Translations under genes and position numbers: made by a program
From: Clostridia bacterium
GTDB lineage: Bacteria > Bacillota > Clostridia > Christensenellales > CAG-1252
Assembly: GCA_017961365.1 (NCBI GenBank)
Contig: JAGCXI010000044.1
Location: forward strand, 1-32,266
Reading direction: 5' to 3'
Length of the DNA stretch: 32,266 nucleotides
Shown here: positions 23,829 through 32,141 of the stretch, piece after piece
How the letters are laid out: every line of letters starts with the position of its first letter
Position numbering within the stretch: position 1 is the first letter of the stretch
Notes under the pieces: model-generated
What the model was told of the DNA's origin: nothing
The model's input: only the letters and a program-made list of their open reading frames with translations
The model's database searches: none

Positions 23829-24584
23829 ATGAAGAACGGATTTTTTATGGCTCTTGCGCTTGCTGTTTGGGGCGCGCTCAAGCTCTTGTTCAAAGGGCTG
23901 AAGATCGTGGTCGAGGTCTTGACGAGCCTCGTCATGTTCTTGGGGCTGTATATCCCGCTTTTTTACGTTCTTTTCGGGCTTATCCTTCTCGCCGCAACGG
24001 ATTTCACCTTCGGTGGGATGGGCGTGAATCAGATCCTTTATTATATCGGGCTGGCGCTCTCTTGCGTGGCGGCAGTCATCATCTCGGTGCGAAACTTGCT
24101 CGTTCGTCCATTCTCCGGCGTGTTCAAGGCGCTCCGCGGTCCTTCTAAAGATCGTTATGACGACGAAGACGGGGATCGCCGTCCGAGGCGCGGATATGAC
24201 GATGAGGACGAGCGCCGCGGCGAATACGGCGATCGGCGTCGCATGGATCCTTATCGCGAAGGTCGCCCTTATGATCGGGGAGATTTTTCGCCTCGCGATC
24301 CTTATCGTGAGGATGACGGCATGGATCCTTATGAGGAAGATGGTTTTTCCGCGCCTTATGGCGAAAGAGCCTATGAGGGCGGAAGATATCCGCGTGAGCC
24401 CCGTGGCTACGGTCGCGGCGACCTCGGCTATCCCATGCCCGCCTCGGAAGGGGAGCGTCCTCTCGTTTATTACAGCAAACGTCGCCCCGGCGTGCTTGTG
24501 AAGGAGTATTCGGATCGTTTTGAGCTCTTCCGCGAAGACGCTTCGGGCAGGACGTATATCGGGACGGAATATAAGGAAGACTGA
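23829..24584 (+). CDS. Membrane protein with Asp/Arg/Tyr-rich cytoplasmic tail
   Basis: The 251-residue protein has hydrophobic segments near residues 5-55 and 68-92, probably two to three membrane spans. A low-complexity tail follows (about 100-205), dominated by Asp, Arg, Tyr, Gly and Pro with DPYRE-type repeats. It ends in a small strand-rich piece (LVYYSKRRPGVLVKEYSDRF). I know no family. The repetitive charged tail suggests a scaffold or a disordered protein-binding region. The ATG at 23829 has AGGAG four bases upstream; the ATG at 23811 lies before the ribosome site. Its stop is one base from the next start, so the two genes are coupled. Confidence 0.75.
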   Translation: MKNGFFMALALAVWGALKLLFKGLKIVVEVLTSLVMFLGLYIPLFYVLFGLILLAATDFTFGGMGVNQILYYIGLALSCVAAVIISVRNLLVRPFSGVFKALRGPSKDRYDDEDGDRRPRRGYDDEDERRGEYGDRRRMDPYREGRPYDRGDFSPRDPYREDDGMDPYEEDGFSAPYGERAYEGGRYPREPRGYGRGDLGYPMPASEGERPLVYYSKRRPGVLVKEYSDRFELFREDASGRTYIGTEYKED

Positions 24585-24585
24585 T

Positions 24586-25482
24586 ATGTTTCTTGACGCG
24601 GAAGAGAGACGCAGCGTGACGAATCATCCTTTGGCGGAGCGCCCGCATTCCCATCGGATATGGGAGCTGGATTTTCTCCGCGGTTTCACCATTCTTTTGA
24701 TGTGCATAGATCATTTTATGTTCGATCTTTCCGCCATGTTTTCCGACGTATGGGCGGCAAAGGGTGGGGCAGCCGCCGCCATCGCGAAATTCGCTTGTAT
24801 GTGGTGGGATCACGGCTTGAGTTGGGTGGGCGCCACGCGCGACGTGATCCAAGTCATTGCCATCTCCGTCTTTTTCGGCCTTTGCGGCGGAAGCACCATT
24901 TTCAGCAGGGATAATCTCACGCGGGCGATGAAGACATTGCTCGCCGCTTGCGTCATCACGATCGGCACGTATTTCCTGATCTCGTGGGAGGTCCTCGATG
25001 AGGGCGATCTCATCATTTTCGGGGTCCTGCATATGCTTTCCCTTGCCACGCTCCTCGTCGCGGGGGTCTATGCGTTGACCCGTCTTGCGGGGAAGAAGAG
25101 TGACTTGGTCTTCGTCGTCGTGAGCGCCCTTCTCGCGGGGGCGATCTTCCTTGTCAATCAAAGATTGAATGGGCTCGAACCCATCGAAAACGGTTGGCTG
25201 ATGCCTTTGCACGAGAGCTTTTCCCGCGGCTTGGATATGGGGGATTATTTCCCGCTCATCCCGAATCTCGGCATCGCCTTTGCGGGTGCGGCGGTCATCA
25301 CCCTCGTTTACGGGCGCGGGAAGTCGCTTTTGCCCAAGTTGGACGGCGCGTGGAATAAGCCCTTCCGCTTCGTCGGGCGGCATACTCTCCTCGTGGTCAT
25401 CCTGCATCAAGTGGTGAATGTGCTCCTTCTGGCGCTCGTGACGGCGGCGTTTGTGGACAGAGGGAATTTCGTTCTTTTCTGA
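24586..25482 (+). CDS. DUF1624/heparan-alpha-glucosaminide N-acetyltransferase-like membrane protein
   Basis: The 298-residue protein begins with a charged N-terminus and then RIWELDFLRGFTILLMCIDH, the hallmark of DUF1624. The conserved R-x-x-x-L-D-x-x-R-G and the His in DHFMFDL are present. About seven further hydrophobic spans follow. Family members are membrane acyltransferases that modify sugars or cell-wall glycans with acetyl groups. The start is the ATG one base after the previous stop, with AAGGAAGA upstream. Coupling to the tail-rich membrane protein, and proximity to a tyrosine phosphatase, suggests envelope-polysaccharide functions, which is inference. Confidence 0.85.
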   Translation: MFLDAEERRSVTNHPLAERPHSHRIWELDFLRGFTILLMCIDHFMFDLSAMFSDVWAAKGGAAAAIAKFACMWWDHGLSWVGATRDVIQVIAISVFFGLCGGSTIFSRDNLTRAMKTLLAACVITIGTYFLISWEVLDEGDLIIFGVLHMLSLATLLVAGVYALTRLAGKKSDLVFVVVSALLAGAIFLVNQRLNGLEPIENGWLMPLHESFSRGLDMGDYFPLIPNLGIAFAGAAVITLVYGRGKSLLPKLDGAWNKPFRFVGRHTLLVVILHQVVNVLLLALVTAAFVDRGNFVLF

Positions 25483-25586
25483 GCTTTTTGTCCTTTGCTT
25501 TTCAAGAGGAAAAGAGACCTTTTCCGCGGTCGAAATATTTTATGGGCGGTTTCATTTTTTTTGCATTCTTGATTAGGGTCAGATAC

Positions 25587-25616
25587 TTGACAAATAAACG
25601 GAGGGAGATTTATACT
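25587..25616 (+). promoter_or_regulatory. Promoter of the DUF1846-prs-MBL operon
   Basis: A perfect TTGACA at 25587 and TATACT at 25611 are 18 bases apart. The start codon is 70 bases downstream. Confidence 0.75.
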
Positions 25617-25685
25617 AATATTCGATAATATGCAAGGCACCTTCGGTGCTGTTTACGGATCATTTTTCGTTACAAGGGAAGATTT

Positions 25686-27164
25686 ATGAAGATCGGTTTT
25701 GACAATGCTTTATACGTAAAGAAACAATCGCAGGCTATCCTCGAGCGCATCAATAGCTTCGGCGGCAAGCTTTATCTCGAATTCGGCGGCAAGCTTTTCG
25801 ACGATTATCACGCTTCGCGTGTGCTCCCGGGCTTTGACGTCAATGTGAAAGTGAAGCTCCTTCAAAAGCTGAAGGATAAGGCGGAGCTCATCATGGCGGT
25901 GAATGCAGCCGACCTTCAAAAGAATAAGATCCGTGCGGATATGGGCATCGATTACGGCCACGACGTTATGCGCACGATCGACAATATCCGTTCGCTCGGC
26001 ATCTTCGTAGGCAGCATCGTCATCACGCAATACGAAGGGCAACAGGCGGCGGATCTTTTTAAGAAGAAGCTTGAGCTTCGCGGCGAAAAGGTCTATATCC
26101 ATACGCGTACGAAAGGCTATCCCACCGACGTGAATACCATCGTTTCCGACGAAGGCTATGGGATGAATCCTTATATCGTGACGGAGCGTCCGCTCGTCGT
26201 CGTGACGGCGCCGGGTCCCGGCAGCGGCAAGATGGCGACCTGCCTTTGCCAGCTCTATCATGAGAGCAAGCGCGGCGTCAAGGCGGGCTATGCGAAGTTT
26301 GAGACCTTCCCGATCTGGAATATCCCGCTGAAGCACCCCGTGAACGTTGCCTATGAAGCGGCTACGGCGGATCTCAAAGACGTGAATATGATCGACCATT
26401 TCCATCTCGAAGCCTATGGCGTCAAGACGGTGAATTATAATCGCGATATCGAGGTCTTCCCCGTCGTGAAGGCGATCCTTACGAGGATCCTCGGCGAATG
26501 TAAATATCAGTCGCCCACCGATATGGGCGTGAATATGGCGGGCTTCGGCATCGTGGACGACGAGATCGTGAAAGCCGCCGCCAAACAGGAGATCATTCGC
26601 CGTTATTATCAAACGCTTTGCTATTATAAGCAGGGCAATGCGGAGATGGACACCATCAAGAAGCTCGAATTCCTGATGAGTGAGCTCGGTCTCTCGCTCG
26701 ATGACAGAAAGGTGGTGGCGCCCGCTCTTGCGAAGGCGCAGAAATGCGGAAAGCAGGTGGTGGCTTTGGAGCTCCCGGACGGGCAGATCGTGACGGGCAA
26801 GACCACGGACGACCTCGAAGCGGCTTCCACGGCGCTTTTGAATGGCATCAAGGTGCTCGCGGGCATCGCGGATCCCATCAAGCTCATCGCGCCCGCCGTC
26901 ATTCGCCCAATGGTGAATTTGAAGAAGAAGACCTATAAGGAGAGGCATTATCAGCTGAATCCGTCCGAGGTGCTTATGGCGCTCGTGGTCAGTCAGACGA
27001 ATAACCACGCCGCAGAGCTCGCCGTGCAACACCTGAAGGATCTCAAAGGATGCGAAGCGCATTCCACTTGCATCTTGAGCGCCGCGGATGAAAAGTTATT
27101 TAAGCGTTTGGGGATCAATCTTACCTGTGAGCCGGAGTTCCCCGACGCCAACTTATATATGTAA
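25686..27164 (+). CDS. DUF1846 family protein
   Basis: The 492-residue protein matches DUF1846 from its first residues (KIGFDNALYVKKQSQAILER, then FGGKLYLEFGGKLFDDYHASRVLPGF) through TAPGPGSGKMATCLCQLYHES, which holds a P-loop-like GPGSGK (near residue 180), to a C-terminal domain with LVVSQTNNHAAELAV. Length is normal for the family. Members are nucleotide-binding proteins of uncertain role found mainly in Firmicutes. The start has a purine-rich CAAGGGAAG upstream. It is 18 bases before prs, so the two form an operon, which suggests a link to nucleotide metabolism. Confidence 0.92.
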   Translation: MKIGFDNALYVKKQSQAILERINSFGGKLYLEFGGKLFDDYHASRVLPGFDVNVKVKLLQKLKDKAELIMAVNAADLQKNKIRADMGIDYGHDVMRTIDNIRSLGIFVGSIVITQYEGQQAADLFKKKLELRGEKVYIHTRTKGYPTDVNTIVSDEGYGMNPYIVTERPLVVVTAPGPGSGKMATCLCQLYHESKRGVKAGYAKFETFPIWNIPLKHPVNVAYEAATADLKDVNMIDHFHLEAYGVKTVNYNRDIEVFPVVKAILTRILGECKYQSPTDMGVNMAGFGIVDDEIVKAAAKQEIIRRYYQTLCYYKQGNAEMDTIKKLEFLMSELGLSLDDRKVVAPALAKAQKCGKQVVALELPDGQIVTGKTTDDLEAASTALLNGIKVLAGIADPIKLIAPAVIRPMVNLKKKTYKERHYQLNPSEVLMALVVSQTNNHAAELAVQHLKDLKGCEAHSTCILSAADEKLFKRLGINLTCEPEFPDANLYM

Positions 27165-27182
27165 AACACGAAGGAGGACACT

Positions 27183-28352
27183 ATGGCTACATCATTTCTT
27201 GAAAAGGCATTCAATTTCGAAGCTCATTTACCCGAGATGGGCCTCATCGCGATGGCAGGAGCGCAGGAGCTCGGCGAGCGCATTGACAAATATCTCGTAA
27301 AATGGTACAATGAGGAAGCCGAGAAGCATGGCAAGGCGTCTCTTGCGAAGAAGACTTTCCTTTTGGAGCACGGTTGCTTGCGCTTCACGTCCGGCGATGC
27401 GAAAGCCTTGATCAAGGAGTCCGTTCGCGGCATGGACATCTTTATCATTTGCGACGTCGGTAATTACAGCATTCGTTACAATATGTACGGCATGAGCGTC
27501 CCGATGTCTCCGGACGATCATTATGCGGACCTCAAGAGGATCATCTCCGCCATCGGCGGCAAGGCGAATTCCATCACCGTCGTGATGCCCATCCTTTACG
27601 GCGGCAGACAGCATAAGCGCAGCGCGCGCGAGTCCTTGGACTGCGCTATGATGCTCCAAGAGCTCGAAGCGCTCGGCGTGACCGAGCTCATCACCTTCGA
27701 CGCGCATGATCCCCGCGTGCAGAACGCCACGCCCCTTATGGGCTTTGATAATTTCATGCCTTCTTATCAGATCATCAAGGCGCTTTTGAGTCGCTTCGAC
27801 GATCTCCGTTTGGACAAGGATCATTTCATGATCGTCAGTCCGGACGAAGGCGCGATGAATCGCAATACGTATTACGCCTCCATCCTCGGCATCGACCTCG
27901 GCATGTTCTATAAGAGGCGCGATTATTCCACGGTCGTAAACGGCAGAAACCCCATCGTTGCGCATGAGTATATCGGTGATTCCCCGATGGGTCTCGACGT
28001 CTTCGTCGCGGACGACCTCATCGCCACGGGCGACAGCCTCATTAATCTTGCGCATCATTTGAAGGAGAGAGGGGCGAACCGCATCTTCCTTTCCGCAACG
28101 TTCGGCTTATTCACGGAAGGTCTCGAGAAATTCCGTGAGGCGTATCAAAATAAGCTCTTCGACGCCGTCATCACGACGAATCTGACCTACGTGCCCGAAG
28201 AGCTCAGAAAAGAGCCTTGGTTTATCGAGGCGAGCATGGCGAAGTACGGCGCTTATATCATCAGCGCCTGCCACCAGAAGTGTTCCGTGAGCAAGCTCCT
28301 TGACCCGCATGATAAGATCGTCGAGCTCGTGGATCGATATAGAAATAAATAA
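27183..28352 (+). CDS. prs: Ribose-phosphate pyrophosphokinase (divergent, long form)
   Basis: The 389-residue protein is PRPP synthetase, which makes 5-phosphoribosyl 1-diphosphate from ribose 5-phosphate and ATP for nucleotide, His and Trp synthesis. DVFVADDLIATGDSLI (272-287) is the PRPP-binding loop. PILYGGRQHKRSARES (136-151) is the catalytic flexible loop region, and TFDAHDPRVQN (171-181) carries the conserved Asp-His. It is longer than the typical 310-320 residues because of an extra N-terminal segment (about 60 residues). Canonical YxRQDRK is GGRQHKR here. AAGGAGGACACT precedes the ATG. Confidence 0.9.
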   Translation: MATSFLEKAFNFEAHLPEMGLIAMAGAQELGERIDKYLVKWYNEEAEKHGKASLAKKTFLLEHGCLRFTSGDAKALIKESVRGMDIFIICDVGNYSIRYNMYGMSVPMSPDDHYADLKRIISAIGGKANSITVVMPILYGGRQHKRSARESLDCAMMLQELEALGVTELITFDAHDPRVQNATPLMGFDNFMPSYQIIKALLSRFDDLRLDKDHFMIVSPDEGAMNRNTYYASILGIDLGMFYKRRDYSTVVNGRNPIVAHEYIGDSPMGLDVFVADDLIATGDSLINLAHHLKERGANRIFLSATFGLFTEGLEKFREAYQNKLFDAVITTNLTYVPEELRKEPWFIEASMAKYGAYIISACHQKCSVSKLLDPHDKIVELVDRYRNK

Positions 28353-28363
28353 AGGAGATTTTT

Positions 28364-29014
28364 ATGATCATAAAACCGCTTGGGCATTCCTGCTTCCTTT
28401 TGGAAGAGAGTACCGGGACGAAGATCGTCACCGATCCCTACTCAAGTGATATCGGCATTTCGATGCCTCCCGTGTCCGCTGACGCCGTAACGGTCAGCCA
28501 CGCGCATTATGACCACAATAACGTAAAAGCCGTTTCGGGAGATCCGCTCATCATCAATCGCCCGGGTAGCTTTGAGGTAAAAGGCGTGCATATCATCGGC
28601 ATCGACACCAAGCACGACGGCGAGAACGGACGTCTTCGCGGCAGCAATATCGTCTTTAATTTCCGCATGGACGGCGTGAATATCTGCCATCTCGGCGACG
28701 TGGGGCATGGACCCTCTCCCTTGATGATCGAGGCGATCGGTCCCGTGGATATCCTCCTCGTCCCCGTCGGCGGCAATTACACCATCGACGCGGAACTCGC
28801 GAAGGAATATGTCGACAGGCTGATGCCGAGCGTCGTGATCCCGATGCACTATAAGACCGAAGGCATTGAGCTGGACATCGACGACGCGGACGCCTTCCTC
28901 GATTATTTTGATAAAGACGCCATCGAGTACGTCGATGGCGAATCGGTCGAATTCGACAGAGCGGACTTCGACGACGAATTCAGTACAAAAGTCATTTGTT
29001 TTGAAAAGGATTGA
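28364..29014 (+). CDS. UPF0173-like MBL-fold metal-dependent hydrolase
   Basis: The 216-residue protein has the metal motif SHAHYDHNN (about residues 45-53), GHSCFLLEE at the N-terminus and CHLGDVGH in the middle, followed by DILLVPVGGNYTID and VIPMHYKT. These are characteristic of the UPF0173/L-ascorbate 6-phosphate lactonase-like branch. The substrate is unknown. It starts 11 bases after prs with AAAGGAG, so it is the third gene of the DUF1846-prs operon. A weak stem (GAAAAGG/CCTTTTC) spans its stop codon. Confidence 0.88.
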   Translation: MIIKPLGHSCFLLEESTGTKIVTDPYSSDIGISMPPVSADAVTVSHAHYDHNNVKAVSGDPLIINRPGSFEVKGVHIIGIDTKHDGENGRLRGSNIVFNFRMDGVNICHLGDVGHGPSPLMIEAIGPVDILLVPVGGNYTIDAELAKEYVDRLMPSVVIPMHYKTEGIELDIDDADAFLDYFDKDAIEYVDGESVEFDRADFDDEFSTKVICFEKD

Positions 29015-29072
29015 CCTTTTCTGTCAATACTTTTTTCGTCGCCCCGCATTCTTTTTAAAAGGTCACGTGATC

Positions 29073-29090
29073 CCCGCCGAATTCGGCGGG
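29073..29090. repeat. Perfect 18-base palindrome upstream of rho
   Basis: CCCGCCGAATTCGGCGGG is self-complementary and is flanked by CACGTG on both sides, extending the symmetry imperfectly. It lacks a T run. It may be a protein-binding site or an mRNA hairpin in the intergenic region before rho. Confidence 0.5.
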
Positions 29091-29182
29091 TGACACGTGT
29101 GTTTATCACTTTATCGTCTAATCTTTATTCTATCAACATATAAATAACGAAAGATTTTGCAAAGTTTTTTTGGAGGCATTTT

Positions 29183-30766
29183 ATGGACCGAAAAGTAGAT
29201 TTAAATGAGATCACCGCGGAATATCTCGACGGAATGAGCATTCATGAGATCCGCACGCTCGCTCGCGAAGTGGGCGTCCCCCATCCGACGTCTTTGAAAA
29301 AGCAGGAGATGATCGACTGCATTCTGGACATCAAGGAAGGGAAGGCGGAGCCCCAGCCCATCAGGAAGGCGGGGCGTCCCCCGAAGACAAACCCGCTCCC
29401 CGCGTCGACTCCGCGCGAAACATCCTCTTTCGCAGGGCAGGAAGAGCGCTTCGGATCCGCGCCGCAGGTCAAGAACCCGGCGGGAAGGCGAATGGGGGAA
29501 TGGGGCTATACTGTTTCGCCCGCGGGCGGAGGGGATCGGCAGGATCGGATCATCGAGACGCGTCCCGAGAGACCTGCGATGGATCGCTTTGCGGAGCAGG
29601 AATATGACGAAACCTTCTTGAAGACCTGCGAAGTACGCTCGGGCATCCTCGAGATCCTGCCCGACGGATACGGGTTCCTGCGCGCGAATAATTTCCGCAA
29701 CAGCACGCGCGACAGCTATGTCAGCACCCAGCGTATCAAGCGCTACGGTCTCCGTGCGGGAGATCTCATTAAGGCGTATTGCAAAGCCTCGGCGGAAGGG
29801 AAGCCCCCCGCAGTGATGGCGATCACGGAGGTGAATGGTCGCCCCGTTGATAAGACTTTTAATCGTCCTCGTTTCGATGATCTCATCCCCATCTTCCCGA
29901 ATGAGAAGCTCCGTTTGGAGATCGCGGGGAGAAGGAATGAGCTTGCGGCAAGGGCGATAGATCTCATCGCACCCATCGGAAAAGGACAGCGCGCGATGGT
30001 CGTCTCCCCGCCGAAAGCCGGTAAAACCACCCTTCTCAAAATGATCGCGCATTCCATATCGGTGAATTCCCCCGACGTGAAGCTCATGGTGCTCCTCATC
30101 GACGAGCGCCCCGAGGAAGTCACGGATATGCAGCGCAGCATCAATGGGGAAGTGATCTACAGCACTTTCGACGAGGAAAGCGACAATCATATCAAGGTGG
30201 CGGAGCTCGTCCTGAACCGCGCGAAGAGGCTCGTGGAAGAGGGGAAGGACGTGGTCATCCTCCTCGACAGTTTGACGAGGCTCGCGAGAGCGAATAACGT
30301 CATCGTGCCTTCGAGCGGAAAGACCCTTTCGGGTGGCGTGGATCCCGTCTCGCTTTATTTCCCGAAGCGCTTTTTCGGCGCGGCGCGTAATATCGAGAAC
30401 GGAGGCAGTCTCACCATTATCGCCACGGCGCTCATCGATACGGGCAGTCGCATGGACGACGTCGTCTATGAAGAATTCAAAGGGACGGGCAATATGGAGA
30501 TCCATCTCGATAGGAAACTCTCCGAGAAACGCATCTTCCCCGCCATTGATCTGAATCGAAGCGGCACGAGAAGGGAAGAACTTCTCCTCACGCAGAAAGA
30601 GCTCGAAGGCGCTTATCTCATTCGCAAGATGCTCTCCGCGGGTGATAACCAAGAAGCGGCGGAAAGCATCATCAATTTGATGCTGAAGACGCCGAATAAC
30701 GAGGAGCTTATCAAACAGCTCAACCTGCAAGTCTTAGCGATGCAGAAGGACGGATATCGTTATTGA
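29183..30766 (+). CDS. rho: Transcription termination factor Rho
   Basis: The 527-residue protein is Rho, the hexameric RNA helicase that terminates transcription. Residues about 1-55 form the Rho N-terminal domain ([20 protein letters not shown]). Residues 56-145 are an Arg/Pro/Gly-rich insertion typical of long Rho proteins, including GRPPKT. The RNA-binding cold-shock-like domain starts at 150 ([20 protein letters not shown]). The ATPase domain has Walker [11 protein letters not shown] (274-283) and Walker [14 protein letters not shown], plus the Q-loop/R-loop segment SGGVDP. The ATG has TTGGAGG upstream. A terminator follows. Confidence 0.96.
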   Translation: MDRKVDLNEITAEYLDGMSIHEIRTLAREVGVPHPTSLKKQEMIDCILDIKEGKAEPQPIRKAGRPPKTNPLPASTPRETSSFAGQEERFGSAPQVKNPAGRRMGEWGYTVSPAGGGDRQDRIIETRPERPAMDRFAEQEYDETFLKTCEVRSGILEILPDGYGFLRANNFRNSTRDSYVSTQRIKRYGLRAGDLIKAYCKASAEGKPPAVMAITEVNGRPVDKTFNRPRFDDLIPIFPNEKLRLEIAGRRNELAARAIDLIAPIGKGQRAMVVSPPKAGKTTLLKMIAHSISVNSPDVKLMVLLIDERPEEVTDMQRSINGEVIYSTFDEESDNHIKVAELVLNRAKRLVEEGKDVVILLDSLTRLARANNVIVPSSGKTLSGGVDPVSLYFPKRFFGAARNIENGGSLTIIATALIDTGSRMDDVVYEEFKGTGNMEIHLDRKLSEKRIFPAIDLNRSGTRREELLLTQKELEGAYLIRKMLSAGDNQEAAESIINLMLKTPNNEELIKQLNLQVLAMQKDGYRY

Positions 30767-30786
30767 GTAAAGCGTAAAACAAGATG

Positions 30787-30813
30787 AAAAAGGCAGCGTT
30801 CGCTGCCTTTTTT
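30787..30813 (+). terminator. Rho-independent terminator after rho
   Basis: AAAAAGGCAGC pairs with GCTGCCTTTTTT around GTTC, closely after the rho stop codon, with a T run. Confidence 0.85.
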
Positions 30814-30817
30814 CGTA

Positions 30818-30838
30818 GGGACTTTCAAGGGACTTTTC
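30818..30838 (+). repeat. Dispersed 21-base repeat, copy 2
   Basis: It matches 10128-10148 at 20 of 21 positions and begins GGGACTTTCAAGGG. It lies just after the rho terminator, in the gap before the aquaporin gene. Confidence 0.55.
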
Positions 30839-31017
30839 CCCTTGAGCGCGTCTCCTTTAAGGGAGCTTCGAAGCCCTGCCTTTCACTTCCTTCCATCCCT
30901 TTCCTTGCGCCAAGAAGGATCTTCTACGCAGGCGCAAAAGAGGATGCATGATTAAAAGCGGAAAAACGCGTCCATACTAACCGATGAATGAAATCGAAAG
31001 ATCATTCGGGAGGTATT

Positions 31018-31731
31018 ATGGAAAAAGAAAATTGTTTTAAAAAATATTTTGCGGAGATGCTCGGTACCCTCGTGCTCGTGCTCTTCGGCTGTGGCGTGGC
31101 GGTGTATACGGGCGGGAGCGCCGTTGCCACTTCGCTGGCTTTCGGCTTGACCATCCTTGCGATGTGCTTCACCCTCGGGGAAGCGTCGGGCTGCCATCTG
31201 AATCCCGCCGTGTCCCTCGGCTTCCTCGTCGCAAAACGCATCACGGTAAAGGATTTCATCGGCTATATGATCGCCCAGCTCGTCGGTGCCGTGGAGGCTT
31301 GTTTCCTGCTTTGGCTCTTCTTTGGACGCGATAATGGTTACGGCGCGAACGTGGTGCAAGGCGCGATCACGTCCAATTATTCCGCAGGCGCTTCGCTCGG
31401 CATCGGACTCGTGGCGGAGATCATCCTCACTTTCACCTTTATGATGGCGGTGCTCGGCGTCACGAGCAAGACGGAGAATAAGGGCTTCATCGGCGTCGTC
31501 ATCGGCGCGGCGCTTACCCTCGTGCACCTCTTGGGACTTGCGCTGACGGGCACTTCCGTGAACCCCGCGCGTAGCTTGATGCCTGCATTCTTCGCGGGCG
31601 GCGAAGCCTTGCGACAGGTCTGGATCTACGTGGTCGGTCCCTTCGTCGGCGCCGTCCTCGCCGCATTGTGTTATTGCTTCTTGGACGATACGCCCAAGCA
31701 TAACCTCGCAGAAAGCCGCCTTTCGGCGTAA
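31018..31731 (+). CDS. aqpZ: Aquaporin Z-type water channel
   Basis: The 237-residue protein is a MIP-family channel with six membrane spans and two NPA motifs (HLNPAVS at 60-66, SVNPARS at 180-186). The selectivity filter reads Phe42, His170, Thr179 and Arg185, as in water-specific AqpZ rather than glycerol facilitators. Length is normal. An in-frame start at 30988 is possible, but the ATG at 31018 has CGGGAGGTATT and fits the family N-terminus. It is monocistronic and followed by a terminator. Confidence 0.93.
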   Translation: MEKENCFKKYFAEMLGTLVLVLFGCGVAVYTGGSAVATSLAFGLTILAMCFTLGEASGCHLNPAVSLGFLVAKRITVKDFIGYMIAQLVGAVEACFLLWLFFGRDNGYGANVVQGAITSNYSAGASLGIGLVAEIILTFTFMMAVLGVTSKTENKGFIGVVIGAALTLVHLLGLALTGTSVNPARSLMPAFFAGGEALRQVWIYVVGPFVGAVLAALCYCFLDDTPKHNLAESRLSA

Positions 31732-31763
31732 CGCAAATAGAACGATTCCCATTTGTCAAAAAG

Positions 31764-31786
31764 TCTCGGAGTTTCCGAGATTTTTT
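31764..31786 (+). terminator. Rho-independent terminator after aquaporin gene
   Basis: TCTCGGA and TCCGAGA pair around GTT and are followed by six T. Confidence 0.85.
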
Positions 31787-31833
31787 GTATAATAATCTCA
31801 CAAAGAATCGAATGCAAATAGGGTCGCGCCCTA

Positions 31834-31869
31834 TTGAGAAAAATCGTTACTTTTTGCGAAAATTCTCAA
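31834..31869. repeat. Dispersed inverted repeat, copy 2
   Basis: TTGAGAA (31834-31840) and TTCTCAA (31863-31869) flank 22 bases with a core like that of the copy at 16731-16766. The outer A/T extend the arms to eight bases. Confidence 0.6.
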
Positions 31870-31940
31870 TGGCGCTTCACGGCATTTTTCTAAGTTTGAA
31901 AATCGCGCGGCAGGGCGTTTTGTCAAAATAATTCTTCCTA

Positions 31941-31969
31941 TTGTAATTTTATTACAAACGTGATAAATA
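31941..31969 (+). promoter_or_regulatory. Promoter of the putative small RNA
   Basis: TTGTAA at 31941 and TAAATA at 31964 are 17 bases apart with a TGA extended -10. Transcription would start near 31976, at the first base of a long-range stem. Confidence 0.55.
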
Positions 31970-31975
31970 TAGGCG

Positions 31976-32132
31976 CGATACATCTGAATAAGCCCAAAAG
32001 GACATCCTCTCGGTAGGGATGTACTTATTTCGGGTTACACGACCTTTTTGGCTTTTGTGTAAGATGTATCGTAGCATGCGAGATGGTGCATTTTTACAGG
32101 TATCGTTTCGTATGAGGCGATACCTTTTTTTT
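31976..32132 (+). ncRNA. Putative structured small RNA
   Basis: No coding frame with a ribosome site is present. CGATACATCT (31976-31985) pairs perfectly with AGATGTATCG (32062-32071). Inside, 31990-32001 pairs with 32043-32054 with one mismatch, and ACATCC/GGATGT (32002-32007 with 32017-32022) forms a hairpin. The region ends in an intrinsic terminator (AGGTATCG at 32098-32105 with CGATACCT at 32118-32125, then a T run to 32132). Together with the promoter at 31941-31969 this defines a transcript of about 157 bases. I recognise no known RNA class. Confidence 0.55.
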
Positions 32133-32141
32133 GTAAGTGAA

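Noticed and set aside
24145-25410. Minus-strand frame opposite the acyltransferase-like gene
   Set aside because: It is low-complexity Arg/His/Asp-rich and crosses two coupled plus-strand genes; no ribosome site or family match.
25710-27062. Long minus-strand frame opposite DUF1846
   Set aside because: It is His/Arg/Asp-rich without a fold signature and mirrors the strongly biased codons of a well-supported gene.
29201-30730. Long minus-strand frame opposite rho
   Set aside because: Rho is unambiguous on the plus strand; the reverse frame is a codon-bias shadow.
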